64,000 nucleotides of DNA from Pseudomonas viridiflava (GCF_900582625.1 NZ_UTIQ01000001.1:930001-994000), one strand, 5' to 3'. Shown: positions 27,754-37,473, counted from the first letter of the stretch. The notes: generated by a model not told the origin, from the letters alone. Translations and numbers: made by a program.

Positions 27754-28590
27754 CTAAAACAATAATGTCCAGACGGCAAAACCGGCGTACCAAAACACCC
27801 CGGCGCGCACCAGCAGTTGCCACAAGCCGTCGAGGCTCGATACGCCGCTTTCGCCCAAGGTCGGCGCGCCAAAATCTTCAGCCGCACGACCGCTGTTGGC
27901 GATTAATTGAGCCGCCGAAATATTCCAGTTCAGCAATTCATTGAGCAGCACGCGGCTCACCGCCACAAAGCTGCCGACCAGCGCAAAGCTGCCGGCCAGC
28001 AGGCGCACCGGCAACCAGTCGAACGCATGTCGCCATTGCCCCGCGCGGGCGCGCAAGGCGGGGTCTTCAGCATGTTCAACAGTTAATGCCAACAGCCGGT
28101 AGGCAATCGCCGCCAACGGCCCCAGCAACGCGTACCAAAAGATCACCGCGAAGAAGCTCTGATAGCCCTGCCACAGAAGAAAACCCTGCGCTTGCTGCAA
28201 CAGGCTGTCGGGGTCGGGCGCTTCGACGTTCAGATCACGTTGCGCCACCAAGTACGCCCCTTCTACATCTTCGCGGCGCCAGGCGTCGCGAAACGGCCCC
28301 AGCGCCACCAGTGGATCGCCGCGGCCCAGGCTGTAAACCAGCACCCACAAATGCACCGGCAACGTCAGCCAACCGTGCAACGGAACACCCAACACCGCGA
28401 GCAATACGGCCAGCGCCGCGACGGGCACCAGCACTAACATCGCCAGTTGCAGCCACGGATTATGGCGAAACGCGGCTTGCCGCTCGGCCCACGCCAACAG
28501 GCGCAACCAGGCACCGTCTTGCTGGATTCTGGCGCGCCAGGACGAGAACTTCTCGACCCACAACACCAAGAGCAGCACTAGAAAACTCAT
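27754..28590 (-). CDS. ampE: AmpE, membrane protein of the ampDE operon
   Basis: A 278-residue inner-membrane protein. Helices are visible at 1-14, about 48-72 (LQLAMLVLVPVAALAVLLAV), 75-90, 150-175, 205-225 and at the C-terminus. The start MSFLVLLLVLWVEKFS and the segment 'VYSLGRGDPLVALGPFRDAW' are typical of AmpE (CobD/CbiB-like superfamily). ATG 28590 overlaps the ampD stop (ATGA). It is thought to act with AmpD in the peptidoglycan recycling and beta-lactamase signalling pathway; a biochemical role is not settled. Confidence 0.93.
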   Translation of the reverse strand: MSFLVLLLVLWVEKFSSWRARIQQDGAWLRLLAWAERQAAFRHNPWLQLAMLVLVPVAALAVLLAVLGVPLHGWLTLPVHLWVLVYSLGRGDPLVALGPFRDAWRREDVEGAYLVAQRDLNVEAPDPDSLLQQAQGFLLWQGYQSFFAVIFWYALLGPLAAIAYRLLALTVEHAEDPALRARAGQWRHAFDWLPVRLLAGSFALVGSFVAVSRVLLNELLNWNISAAQLIANSGRAAEDFGAPTLGESGVSSLDGLWQLLVRAGVFWYAGFAVWTLLF

Positions 28591-29180
28591 GACACGCCTC
28601 CCTCTGACGACGGGCGTTCGCCCGCCTTTCCTTGATCTTCCAGGCCGGCGAAAAAACGCGGCCACTCGAAACATTCACCCGGATCAGTCTTACGGCCCGG
28701 CGCGATATCGCTGTGGCCGCAGATCCGCTCAGGGCTGATAGCGGGGTATGCCGCGCACAACTGCGCGCTGAGTTGCGCGAGCACGGCATATTGAATAGCG
28801 GTAAACGGCTGGTCGTCGGTCCCTTCCAACTCAATGCCTATAGAAAAATCATTGCAGTTGTCGCGTCCTTCAAACAACGACAGCCCGGCGTGCCAGGCAC
28901 GGTCCAGGCAAGACACGAACTGGATGACGCTGCCGTCGCGCTGAATTAAAAAATGCGCCGACACACGAAGCTCGGCGATGCCGGCAAAGTACGGATGCTC
29001 GTCAGCACATAGGCAATTCTGAAACAGCTCAACCACCTTTCCCGTACCGAATTGCCCCGGCGGGAGGCTGATGTTGTGAATCACCAGCAGCGAAATTTCC
29101 CCATTGGGCCGCTCGTTGAAATTTGGCGACGGGCAATGGCGGATACCTTCGCACCAGCCGGTGGTGGGGTCCAACTGCAT
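28587..29180 (-). CDS. ampD: 1,6-anhydro-N-acetylmuramyl-L-alanine amidase AmpD
   Basis: A 197-residue zinc amidase of peptidoglycan recycling, cytoplasmic. Zinc ligands are seen as His in 'LLVIHNISLP' (about 34), His in 'RAWHAGLS' and the late His in 'ICGHSDIAPGRKTDPG', with the catalytic Lys in the last motif. ATG 29180 (MQLDPTTGW) has AAGGAG 6 bp upstream; the frame extends to 29207 without support. The C-terminal tail is about 10 residues longer than in E. coli. Loss of AmpD derepresses AmpC through AmpR (known). Confidence 0.95.
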   Translation of the reverse strand: MQLDPTTGWCEGIRHCPSPNFNERPNGEISLLVIHNISLPPGQFGTGKVVELFQNCLCADEHPYFAGIAELRVSAHFLIQRDGSVIQFVSCLDRAWHAGLSLFEGRDNCNDFSIGIELEGTDDQPFTAIQYAVLAQLSAQLCAAYPAISPERICGHSDIAPGRKTDPGECFEWPRFFAGLEDQGKAGERPSSEGGVS

Positions 29181-29268
29181 ACATTCTCCTTGGCAGGCCC
29201 GCTGCAACCGGGCCGCAAACTGCCGACCACTCTAGAGCAGGCCACCGCCGCGGCCAACCCTGAAAACG

Positions 29269-29297
29269 ACAACGCCCGGCAAAGGCCGGGCGTTGTT
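29269..29297 (-). terminator. Terminator after the DUF1631 gene
   Basis: Perfect 12-bp stem ACAACGCCCGGC / GCCGGGCGTTGT with a 4-nt loop, between the DUF1631 stop and the ampD start. The minus-strand tail is short in T (CGTTTTC), so it may be partial. Confidence 0.75.
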
Positions 29298-29314
29298 GGA
29301 ACAGCACGTAGCGC

Positions 29315-31612
29315 TTAGGCGTTTTTCAACCGGCGCAAGTTGCCGATTACCGACTCCAGGGCACGGTCAAACAACAGCGCGTCGTCGAGCAGACGAATTG
29401 CGTTGCGGCGGAACTCCACCGCAAGACCCATGCGGGTTTTTTCCAGCACCTTCATGCCAGTGCGGTTAACGAAGATGTACTTGCCAGTCGGCTTGATGAT
29501 CGCCGCCAACTTGCAACGCACTTTGTGCTCTTCGTCTTCCTGAAACTCGACCCAGCTACCGACCACAAGGCTGTCGACACGGGCCAGGCCTTCGTCGTCG
29601 TCCGGCAGCACCATTTCTGGTTCCGGCAGGCGGTTTTCACCCGGCGCCAGCAGCACGATTTCTTCAACGACCTCGACCATCGCCGGCACGGCAACTGCTT
29701 CGACATCGTCTTCAGGCGGCAGCTCCAGCAGCGGAGCGTCGCCATCTGCTGCGGCTGCATCGGCGTCAGGCTCGACCGCTTCAGGCATTGGCCGCTTGAA
29801 GCGCTGGAATGCCTGTACATGCAGGTTTTCCAGCTGACTGAAAAATTCGCTGGTGGAGAACGGGTCGAACGCCGCGCTGGCCATGCCTTCGCGCAGGGCT
29901 TTCAGCAGGCCGGGCACCAGTTCCAGCAAACGCAGACGCGCCTCGGGATCTTCATGCGGGGCCACGCTCCACACCAGATCGTCCATGGTGCTCAGGGCCG
30001 CGTCCCACTCCGGCGAGTTCACGCCGTGTTTGAGGCAGGTGAGCATCATCACTTTGCTCCAGGCTTCCTGGAGCAAGCGCACCACCACTTCGGGCAGGGT
30101 TTTACCGAGCAGACGTTCATTCAACGCATGTTCGACTTCGCGACGGGCCAATTCGGCCTTGGCGCTGCCCTCTTCGGCATCACGGGTACGTTGTTCGAGC
30201 AACTCGCTGCGGCGACGCTCATCGCCGGTAAAGGCGAGGAAATCGGCCAACAATTCGGAGAAAATCGCCGGATCGTCAACGAAATCGTTAAGCAGGCGCT
30301 GCACGATGCTTTCGATCTTCTGATACAGGCTGTCGCGCTGGGCGTCGTCCTGCTCTGCCCAGCCCAAGGCGGCCGCAGCAATTTCGTTGAGCAGACGGCG
30401 CGCCGGATGGCTGCCACGGCTGAAGAAGGTTTTATCGAGAACCGCGACCTTCAACATCGGAATTTGCAGACGGCCAATCAGCGCTTTCAGCGAGTCGGAC
30501 AGGGTGCGGTCGTCGAGGATGAACTCGAACAACATCGACACCAGATTGATGACGTCTTCATCAACCTCACCGACCACGCGCGACTTGCCGCTCTTGGCGC
30601 TGGCGCGCACCAGCAGTTGTTCCAGTTGGTTGCGCAGGTCGAAGTCGTCTTGCACGGCGGTAGTGAACGCCGGGCGCTGCTGCATATGCGAAAGCAGACG
30701 CATCAAGTCATTGCTGGAAATCGGCAAGGCGTCGGCCGGCATTTCGCGACGCGGCAGGCCACTGCCGCGCACTTGCGACAACAGCTCTTGCAGCACGCCA
30801 AACACTTCCTGCACGCCTTCATCGGCGTAACCGCCACTGTGGCTGGCTTCGCCAGGCGCACCGGCGGCGGAAGAACTGCGCATACCACTGCTGGCCGGGC
30901 CGGCTTTACGACGCACCGGCGCCGTCTTCAGCTCTGGCAATACGCCGGCCTGAATCAGCTGTTCGTTGGTGTCGGAATAGAGTTGGTCGAGGTCAGCCAG
31001 TACATATTTCTCAAACAGCTTGAGAATGATCAGCTTGACCTTGATCTCAACGCCCAGACGGCTGCAGGCCTCGAGGAAAAACTCGCAGAGAACGGTCGGA
31101 CCGAGCGGGTTGGTTTTGTCGTCGATTTTCTTGCTGACCATCGCGTTGATGCGAGTGGTCAGGTGGCCGAGGGCAACCGAATCACGGCTCATCACCTTGG
31201 CGACCATGGAATCCAGCGCTACGGTCTCTTCCAGCTCATCGTTTTGCACCAACGCCAGGGTGTCGAACGACACGGCGTCCAACTGCGGCGCGCGGCCGAT
31301 TTCGTACTGGTTAAGGTTGGCGAAGGTTTCGAAGACTTTCTGCAGGAAGCCGCGCTCAATGCCCTTGCGCTTCAGACGCAGGTCACGCATGGCCTCGAAA
31401 AAGGCGTTCTGCTCGGCGTTACTGGTCGCGCGGTCGGCCATCTCGAAGAGGGTGTCGTCCGCGTTGTCGAACAACGCCTGCAAGGCTTGTTTCAGCTGCT
31501 GAGCAGCTTTGTCGCGCACGTGAATGAGTGCCACGGGCAGCCTCCCCGCCGGTGATGTTGGCGAGTGCTCGGGGGCAACCTTATTGAGGTGCACCACTTT
31601 CGCATCAGTCAT
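29315..31612 (-). CDS. DUF1631 protein (paralogue 1)
   Basis: A 765-residue, mainly helical protein of the DUF1631 family. Recognisable blocks are 'DDTLFEMADRATSNAEQNAFFEAMRDLR' near the start, 'NPLGPTVLCEFFLEAC' and 'VINLVSMLFEFILDD...LIGRLQIPMLKVAVLDKTFF' in the centre, and a C-terminal beta-rich piece 'GSWVEFQEDEEHKVRCKLAA' resembling a PilZ-type barrel. There is no signal or membrane segment. ATG 31612 has GGGAGAG upstream. It lies between nadC and ampD, as in P. aeruginosa. The function is unknown. A second copy is at 43,642. Confidence 0.88.
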   Translation of the reverse strand: MTDAKVVHLNKVAPEHSPTSPAGRLPVALIHVRDKAAQQLKQALQALFDNADDTLFEMADRATSNAEQNAFFEAMRDLRLKRKGIERGFLQKVFETFANLNQYEIGRAPQLDAVSFDTLALVQNDELEETVALDSMVAKVMSRDSVALGHLTTRINAMVSKKIDDKTNPLGPTVLCEFFLEACSRLGVEIKVKLIILKLFEKYVLADLDQLYSDTNEQLIQAGVLPELKTAPVRRKAGPASSGMRSSSAAGAPGEASHSGGYADEGVQEVFGVLQELLSQVRGSGLPRREMPADALPISSNDLMRLLSHMQQRPAFTTAVQDDFDLRNQLEQLLVRASAKSGKSRVVGEVDEDVINLVSMLFEFILDDRTLSDSLKALIGRLQIPMLKVAVLDKTFFSRGSHPARRLLNEIAAAALGWAEQDDAQRDSLYQKIESIVQRLLNDFVDDPAIFSELLADFLAFTGDERRRSELLEQRTRDAEEGSAKAELARREVEHALNERLLGKTLPEVVVRLLQEAWSKVMMLTCLKHGVNSPEWDAALSTMDDLVWSVAPHEDPEARLRLLELVPGLLKALREGMASAAFDPFSTSEFFSQLENLHVQAFQRFKRPMPEAVEPDADAAAADGDAPLLELPPEDDVEAVAVPAMVEVVEEIVLLAPGENRLPEPEMVLPDDDEGLARVDSLVVGSWVEFQEDEEHKVRCKLAAIIKPTGKYIFVNRTGMKVLEKTRMGLAVEFRRNAIRLLDDALLFDRALESVIGNLRRLKNA

Positions 31613-31922
31613 TGCAACTCTCCCGCAGACCGGCCATCTGGCTCTCACATCTGCATAACGATCAACTGAGCGTCATCCGTTTTACGTCAAGGGCATGGCG
31701 TCAATAATAAGCAGTAAAAGCGATTATAGAGAGCCGGAGCAAGATGAAACCCTACTTCTTGCCCAGATATGACCTACATCACACATGTACCGCATCTGAT
31801 TCCAAACGGCTACTAACGGACGACCAACGCGCGAAACTCCGCACAGATCCGCCTAAATAAATGGCGCTGCACAGAGACCTTCGCCTCCTTATAATTGCCC
31901 CCATCCGAAACGGGAGCTCCCA
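31613..31922. other. 310-bp divergent region between DUF1631 and nadC
   Basis: A minus-strand TATAAT (31,728-31,723) could be the -10 of the DUF1631 promoter, but a good -35 is not visible. The region is locally A+T-rich (31,680-31,860). A clear GGGAGC ribosome-binding site precedes nadC. No gene is seen. Confidence 0.4.
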
Positions 31923-32771
31923 ATGCCGAACCTTGCCCTCGCCGACCTTGGCGCAGAAATTCAAGCCAACGTACGCCGTGCTCTTCGTGAAGACGTCGGC
32001 AGCGGCGACATCACCGCGCAACTTATCCCCGCCGAACGCCTTGCTCACGCCACCATCATCACCCGCGACGCCGCCGTCATAGCCGGCAGCGCATGGGTTG
32101 ACAACGTATTCGCCCAAATAGATCCGCGCGTCGCTGTGCACTGGCAAGTTCAGGACGGCGATCGGGTGCAGCCTAACCAACCTTTATTTCACCTCGAAGG
32201 CCCCGCCCGCGCCCTGCTCACGGGCGAGCGCAGCGCCCTCAACTTCCTGCAAACCCTCTCCGCCGTCGCCACCCGCTGCCGCCACTACGCCGACCTCGTC
32301 GAAGGCACCGGGGTGAAACTGCTCGACACCCGCAAAACTCTGCCCGGCCTGCGCCTGGCACAGAAATACGCCGTCACCCAAGGCGGTTGCCATAACCACC
32401 GCATCGGCCTGTACGACGCTTTCTTGATAAAAGAAAACCACATCGCCGCGTGCGGCGGCATCGCCCAGGCCATTAAAGCCGCCCACGGCATTGCGCCAGG
32501 CAAGCCGGTGGAAGTGGAGGTAGAAAGCTTGGCCGAATTAAAGGAAGCGCTCGATGCGGGCGCCGACATCATCATGCTCGACGAACTGAGCCTTGATGAA
32601 ATGCGCACGGCGGTGGCGATGACCGCGAGCAAGGCGAAACTAGAAGCGTCGGGTGGGATTAATGAGACGACGCTGCGGGTGATTGCTGAGACTGGCGTGG
32701 ATTACGTGTCGATTGGCACGTTGACTAAGGATGTTAAGGCGGTGGATTTGTCGATGCGGTTGAGCATTTGA
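31923..32771 (+). CDS. nadC: Nicotinate-nucleotide pyrophosphorylase (carboxylating) NadC
   Basis: A 282-residue quinolinate phosphoribosyltransferase of de novo NAD synthesis. '[14 protein letters not shown]' and '[17 protein letters not shown]' belong to the N-terminal domain; '[12 protein letters not shown]', '[20 protein letters not shown]' and 'VEVESLAEL' line the active site of the barrel. Length is normal. It is read away from the DUF1631 gene and meets tfpZ tail to tail. Confidence 0.96.
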   Translation: MPNLALADLGAEIQANVRRALREDVGSGDITAQLIPAERLAHATIITRDAAVIAGSAWVDNVFAQIDPRVAVHWQVQDGDRVQPNQPLFHLEGPARALLTGERSALNFLQTLSAVATRCRHYADLVEGTGVKLLDTRKTLPGLRLAQKYAVTQGGCHNHRIGLYDAFLIKENHIAACGGIAQAIKAAHGIAPGKPVEVEVESLAELKEALDAGADIIMLDELSLDEMRTAVAMTASKAKLEASGGINETTLRVIAETGVDYVSIGTLTKDVKAVDLSMRLSI

Positions 32772-32801
32772 CTCAACCGCACCACAGGCAGGCCGCTTGC
32801 G

Positions 32802-33536
32802 TCAGTTCCAGGGATTCAGATCGACAATAGCCACGACCTGGCCCGCTTTACGGTCAACCAGGACCACCATAGGTTTGACGCTAGCCATAAGCGGCAGCCA
32901 ACCGTCTGCCTCCGGGTACTCGGTCAACGCGGCGGCGACCGAGTCTTCCTTATTGAAGCGCTTCAGCTCATCGAGGGGCTTGGCTTGCAGACGTACCGCT
33001 GCGGCCATGTCCTCCAAGGGCTTATAGAGCTTTGGTCGCTGGGCCAGGTCGGGGCCGCCTGCGGTCGCTTCAAAGGTAATGTTGTTGCGCTCTTGCACGT
33101 CGGCTGGGTTTTCTGCGCCTACCCATTTGGGACCAAACAGCGGCGCCGACTGATAAGCCGCTGGGGCATTGCCGATGTCCCGAGTATCAATATCCAACAC
33201 CCGCACCGCATCGAATCGGTCAGCGTTGAACACCAGCCAAGCTGGCCGCCCTTCCGCCACAGACCAGAGCCCGTAAACCAACGCCGACAGCTGAAGCGCG
33301 GCAATTACCGCCAGATCGAATTTGAGGCTCTTCTTACCTTCCTTATAGATAAGCAACGTAAGCGCCGGACCCAGGCACACGTCGATCGCCAACAACATCA
33401 AAAACACGTGGGTCACGCCCAACGCCGTATAAAGCGGCGCGGGATACCAAACCATGAAAATCAGCAACAGCGACAGCACGCCAATAGCCGCAGAAATCAA
33501 CAGATGCAGCGCGAAAGCCTTGATGCGAATGGGCAC
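32802..33536 (-). CDS. tfpZ: TfpX/TfpZ-family type IV pilin accessory protein
   Basis: A 244-residue membrane protein. Two to three helices at the N-terminus (about 8-28, 38-60, 72-92) are followed by a soluble, probably periplasmic, domain with 'VLVDRKAGQVVAIVDLNPW' at the end. The opening 'IRIKAFALHLLISAAIGVLS' and 'MLLAIDVCLGPALTLLIYKEGKKSL' are the family signature. TfpX/Y/Z proteins modulate assembly of particular pilin alleles in P. aeruginosa. Here the gene is divergent from pilA instead of following it. Confidence 0.88.
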   Translation of the reverse strand: MPIRIKAFALHLLISAAIGVLSLLLIFMVWYPAPLYTALGVTHVFLMLLAIDVCLGPALTLLIYKEGKKSLKFDLAVIAALQLSALVYGLWSVAEGRPAWLVFNADRFDAVRVLDIDTRDIGNAPAAYQSAPLFGPKWVGAENPADVQERNNITFEATAGGPDLAQRPKLYKPLEDMAAAVRLQAKPLDELKRFNKEDSVAAALTEYPEADGWLPLMASVKPMVVLVDRKAGQVVAIVDLNPWN

Positions 33537-33885
33537 AGCAACCTCCTGTAAACAGATGTGGTCGGCAATCTAGCAGGGAAATCAGGCGGCATTCAAAGAC
33601 CGTAAGCGCAATGGTTACCCGATCACGCTAGCGAGACGAATCGTAGTAAATCGGGGGTTGGCAGCTTGCAATGGTGGCCAATAGCCGTAGGCGACATCCC
33701 ACGGCAATGTCAGATGACGCTTTTTGTCAGTTACCGCCACCGCGTGAAACCACAGGCAGTCAGATCCAACGGAAAAAGCCCAAAAGAAGCGCCAAATAAG
33801 GGACGCCTAAAACCTGGCACGCAAGCTGCAATATCTCCTGCAACGCAACGAAGACGTTGCTGCTTACAACCCCGGAGAGCATTAA
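33537..33885. other. 349-bp divergent region between tfpZ and pilA
   Basis: It holds the sigma-54 promoter of pilA (33,815-33,830) and three GTCAG repeats (33,709-33,713, 33,726-33,730, 33,759-33,763) that lie 50-106 bp before the -24 element, where PilR is expected to bind. The tfpZ side shows an AGGAGGTT-like ribosome-binding site at 33,540-33,547 on the minus strand. Confidence 0.5.
33815..33830 (+). promoter_or_regulatory. Sigma-54 (RpoN) promoter of pilA
   Basis: TGGCACG, four bases, CTGCA: the -24 element is perfect and the -12 differs from TTGCA by one base, with canonical spacing. It lies 55 bp upstream of the pilA ATG. pilA is a classic PilSR/RpoN target. Confidence 0.8.
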
Positions 33886-34362
33886 ATGAAGACTATGCAG
33901 AAAGGCTTTACCCTTATCGAATTGATGATCGTAGTTGCGATCATCGGTATCTTGGCCGCAGTAGCTCTGCCGGCTTACCAGGACTACACCGTTCGTGCCA
34001 AGGTTTCGGAAGGCATGATTGCAGCTAGCGCCCTGAAAGTTGGTGTTACTGATGCGTTTGCTGACCGTGGTATGACTGGCCTGCAGAACTACGCGAAAGT
34101 CGTGACTGCAGACCAAAAGAATCTGAAAACCAAACTGATTGATGCAGTCTCGATCGACGATGCAACAGGTACCATCACTGTTTCCTTGGGCGGTATCCCG
34201 CAGCTGAACGGTAAAGATGATGTCACGTTCGAACCTAAGATTGGCGAAGCGGCCCTGAGCAACGACAACTCTACCGGTTCGGTTGTATGGGCTTGCAACG
34301 GCGATAAAACCACCATTGACAACAAGTTCTTGCCAGCTAACTGCCGTAAAGATGCCAAATAA
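33886..34362 (+). CDS. pilA: Type IVa major pilin PilA
   Basis: A 158-residue prepilin. The short leader MKTMQKG is cut before Phe (G-FTLIELMIVVAIIGILAAVA), with the conserved Glu at position 5 of the mature protein. The globular part ends with a disulfide loop (Cys in VVWACNGD and in LPANC) of 17 residues. GGAGAG precedes ATG 33886. PilD cleaves it, and PilB and PilC assemble it. It is followed by its own strong terminator, so pilBCD are transcribed separately. Confidence 0.95.
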   Translation: MKTMQKGFTLIELMIVVAIIGILAAVALPAYQDYTVRAKVSEGMIAASALKVGVTDAFADRGMTGLQNYAKVVTADQKNLKTKLIDAVSIDDATGTITVSLGGIPQLNGKDDVTFEPKIGEAALSNDNSTGSVVWACNGDKTTIDNKFLPANCRKDAK

Positions 34363-34380
34363 GTAAATAGTAATTTCATC

Positions 34381-34408
34381 GAAAAAGGCCGCTTAAGCGG
34401 CCTTTTTC
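34381..34408 (+). terminator. Terminator after pilA
   Basis: A perfect 28-bp palindrome with core GGCCGCTTAAGCGGCC, flanked by GAAAAA and TTTTTC. It works in both directions and limits high pilin transcription from entering pilB. Confidence 0.93.
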
Positions 34409-34553
34409 GTTGGTTACCAAAGCAGTACACGCTATGGTTCTGAATGCCGCACAGATCCATATGAAAAAAGATCGCCCCCTCAGCTAAGAGCACCTGTAGT
34501 TGAAGGCGGCCTGAGACTAGACTGTGTGCAGACTTACACTCTTGAGCATTTCT

Positions 34554-36248
34554 ATGAATGACATAGTCAACCTTTCCGGTTTAGCCAAACAACTCGTTCT
34601 CGCAGAACTGTTGGACGAGAAAAGCGCGAAACAGGCCCATGTTCAAGCGCAGCGGAACAAGACGTCTCTTGTCACTTATCTGGTTCAGAACAAGCTGGTT
34701 AAAAGCCGCCAATTAGCCGAGTTGGCTGCGGATCAGTTTGGCGTGGCGTTTCTAGATCTGAGTAGCCTGGATAAAGAAAGCCAACCCAAAGATCTGATTG
34801 CAGAAAAACTGATGCGCCAGCATCGAGTGCTTCCCCTATGGCGTCGAGGCAACAAGCTGTTCTTAGGGATTTCCGACCCAACCAACCACCAAGCCATCAC
34901 CGACGTTCAGTTCAGCACCGGCCTCAACACGGAAGCCATTCTGGTTGAGGACGACAAGCTAGGCGATGCCATCGAAAAATTCTTCGACAGCGCCAGCAGT
35001 GCAATGGACGACCTTGGCGACCTCGATCTAGATATCGAAACGGTCGATGAGAATGGGCCTGGCAAGGAAGAAAACCAGGAGGCCGACGACGCCCCGGTTG
35101 TACGCTTCGTGAACAAGATGCTGTTGGACGCCATCAAAATGGGTTCGTCCGACCTGCACTTTGAACCCTATGAAAAAACCTACCGCGTGCGCTTCCGTAC
35201 CGACGGGATTCTCCATGAAATTGCCCGCCCACCAATCCAATTGGCACCCCGAATTTCCGCCCGCCTGAAGGTGATGGCCAGCTTGGATATTTCCGAGCGC
35301 CGCAAACCGCAAGACGGCCGCATCAAGATGCGTATTTCGAAAACCAAATCCATCGACTTTCGCGTCAGCACCTGCCCTACCCTCTGGGGTGAAAAGATCG
35401 TGATGCGGATTCTCGACTCCTCCAGCGCGCAGATGGGCATCGACGCCCTCGGCTACGAGGAATCTCAAAAAGACCTCTACATGTCGGCCCTCAAGCAGCC
35501 GCAGGGGATGATTTTGGTAACCGGCCCGACTGGCTCCGGCAAAACCGTTTCGCTGTACACCGGCCTGAATATTCTCAACACCGTGGACGTGAATATTTCC
35601 ACCGCAGAAGACCCGGTGGAAATCAACCTGGAAGGTATTAACCAAGTCAACGTCAACCCGAAACAGGGCATGGACTTCACCGCCGCGTTGAAATCTTTCC
35701 TGCGTCAGGATCCGGATATCATCATGGTCGGCGAAATCCGGGACCTGGATACTGCATCCATTGCAATTAAGGCCGCGCAGACGGGCCACATGGTGATGTC
35801 GACGCTGCACACCAACAGCGCGGCGGAAACGCTCACCCGCTTGCGCAACATGGGTGTTCCCTCTTTCAACATCGCGACTTCGGTCAACCTGATCATTGCC
35901 CAGCGCCTGGCGCGCAAGCTTTGCAGCGTGTGTAAAAAAGAAGTTCCGATTCCGCCAGAAACGTTGATCGAAGAAGGTTTCCCAGCTGACAAAATCGGCA
36001 CCTTTAAGATTTACGGCCCGGTTGGCTGCGATAACTGCAACGGCGGTTACAAAGGCCGAGTCGGAATATATGAAGTGGTTAAAAACACGCCAGCGCTGCA
36101 ACGCATTATCATGGAGGAAGGCAACTCCATCGATATTTCGGTGCAGATGCGCAAAGATGGCTTTAACGACCTACGCACCTCGGCACTGCTGAAGGCCATG
36201 CAGGGAGTCACCAGCCTCGAAGAAGTGAACCGCGTCACTAAGGATTAA
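34554..36248 (+). CDS. pilB: Type IV pilus extension ATPase PilB
   Basis: A 564-residue hexameric ATPase. The N-terminal MshEN/GSPII_E_N region (about 1-150) contains 'GVAFLDLSSLDKESQPKDLI'. The core has Walker A GPTGSGKT (about 325-332), the Asp box 'STAEDPVE', Walker B 'DPDIIMVGEIRD' and the His box 'TLHTNSA'. A zinc tetracysteine (CSVCK, CDNC) follows. ATG 34554 opens MNDIVNLSGLAKQ; the frame upstream is open but unsupported. It powers pilus extension at the inner membrane and is followed by pilC after 3 bp. Confidence 0.95.
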   Translation: MNDIVNLSGLAKQLVLAELLDEKSAKQAHVQAQRNKTSLVTYLVQNKLVKSRQLAELAADQFGVAFLDLSSLDKESQPKDLIAEKLMRQHRVLPLWRRGNKLFLGISDPTNHQAITDVQFSTGLNTEAILVEDDKLGDAIEKFFDSASSAMDDLGDLDLDIETVDENGPGKEENQEADDAPVVRFVNKMLLDAIKMGSSDLHFEPYEKTYRVRFRTDGILHEIARPPIQLAPRISARLKVMASLDISERRKPQDGRIKMRISKTKSIDFRVSTCPTLWGEKIVMRILDSSSAQMGIDALGYEESQKDLYMSALKQPQGMILVTGPTGSGKTVSLYTGLNILNTVDVNISTAEDPVEINLEGINQVNVNPKQGMDFTAALKSFLRQDPDIIMVGEIRDLDTASIAIKAAQTGHMVMSTLHTNSAAETLTRLRNMGVPSFNIATSVNLIIAQRLARKLCSVCKKEVPIPPETLIEEGFPADKIGTFKIYGPVGCDNCNGGYKGRVGIYEVVKNTPALQRIIMEEGNSIDISVQMRKDGFNDLRTSALLKAMQGVTSLEEVNRVTKD

Positions 36249-36251
36249 GTC

Positions 36252-37469
36252 ATGGCCGCTAAAGCATTAAAAACCAGCACCTTCACCTGGGAAGGCACTG
36301 ATCGTAAAGGTTCCAAGCTGAAGGGCGAAACAAGCGGCCAGAATCCTGCTTTGGTAAAAGCGCAACTGCGCAAACAGGGCATCAACCCAACCAAAGTGCG
36401 CAAGAAGTCCATGTCGTTGCTGAGCGCGGGCAAAAAGATCAAGCCCATGGACATCGCCCTCTTCGCCCGGCAAATGGCGACGATGATGAAAGCCGGCGTG
36501 CCGTTGCTGCAGTCCTTCGACATCATCAGCGAAGGCCTCGATAACCCAAACATGCGCAAGCTGGTGGATGAAATCAAACAGCACGTGGCTGCTGGCAATA
36601 GCTTCGCGGCGGCGCTGCGCACTCGCCCTATGTACTTCGATGACCTGTTCTGCAACCTCGTAGACGCAGGCGAGCAGGCCGGCGCGCTGGAAAACCTGCT
36701 TGACCGAGTGGCTACATACAAAGAAAAAACCGAAGCGCTAAAAGCCAAGATTAAGAAGGCGATGAACTACCCGATCGCGGTGGTTTGCGTTGCCGTGATT
36801 GTGACTGCGATCCTGCTGTTAAAAGTGGTGCCGCAGTTCGAGTCCGTATTCACCAACTTCGGCGCAGAGCTCCCGGCCTTTACCCAAATAGTTGTTAATT
36901 TATCTCGCGGACTTTCGGAGTCTTGGTATTACTTCCTTTTCGGAATAATTGCGGTTGTTTTTACCTTCATTGAGGTTAAGAAACGCTCAGAAAAGTTCCG
37001 CAATGGGCTTGATCGGGCGCTTCTTAAAGCGCCTATCGTCGGCGACATCATCTACAAGTCTTCCGTAGCCCGTTATGCCCGTACGCTGGCTACTACTTTT
37101 GCAGCGGGTGTACCGCTTGTTGAAGCGCTTGATTCAGTGGCTGGCGCCACCGGCAACATCGTCTTTAAAAACGCAGTAAACAAGGTCAAGCAGGACGTAA
37201 CCTCAGGTATGCAGCTGAACTTCTCGATGAAGTCGACCGGCGTATTTCCGTCAATGGCTGTGCAAATGACCGCCATCGGCGAAGAATCCGGCGCCCTGGA
37301 TATGATGCTCGACAAAGTCGCGCTGTATTACGAAGCCGAAGTAGATAACGCCGTCGACGGTCTGACCGCGCTTATGGAGCCCCTGATCATGTCGATTCTC
37401 GGCGTCTTGGTTGGCGGCTTGGTCGTTGCGATGTATCTCCCTATCTTCCAGTTGGGTGCCGTAGTTTAA
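36252..37469 (+). CDS. pilC: Type IV pilus inner-membrane platform protein PilC
   Basis: A 405-residue GspF-type platform protein with two repeats. Signatures include 'LFARQMATMMKAGVPLLQSFDIISEG' and later 'YARTLATTFAAGVPLVEALDSVAGATG'. Membrane helices lie at about 170-195, 220-245 and 375-398, and the end 'VVAMYLPIFQLGAVV' is typical. It connects PilB to the growing pilus and is in an operon with pilB and pilD. Confidence 0.95.
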   Translation: MAAKALKTSTFTWEGTDRKGSKLKGETSGQNPALVKAQLRKQGINPTKVRKKSMSLLSAGKKIKPMDIALFARQMATMMKAGVPLLQSFDIISEGLDNPNMRKLVDEIKQHVAAGNSFAAALRTRPMYFDDLFCNLVDAGEQAGALENLLDRVATYKEKTEALKAKIKKAMNYPIAVVCVAVIVTAILLLKVVPQFESVFTNFGAELPAFTQIVVNLSRGLSESWYYFLFGIIAVVFTFIEVKKRSEKFRNGLDRALLKAPIVGDIIYKSSVARYARTLATTFAAGVPLVEALDSVAGATGNIVFKNAVNKVKQDVTSGMQLNFSMKSTGVFPSMAVQMTAIGEESGALDMMLDKVALYYEAEVDNAVDGLTALMEPLIMSILGVLVGGLVVAMYLPIFQLGAVV

Positions 37470-37473
37470 AAAC

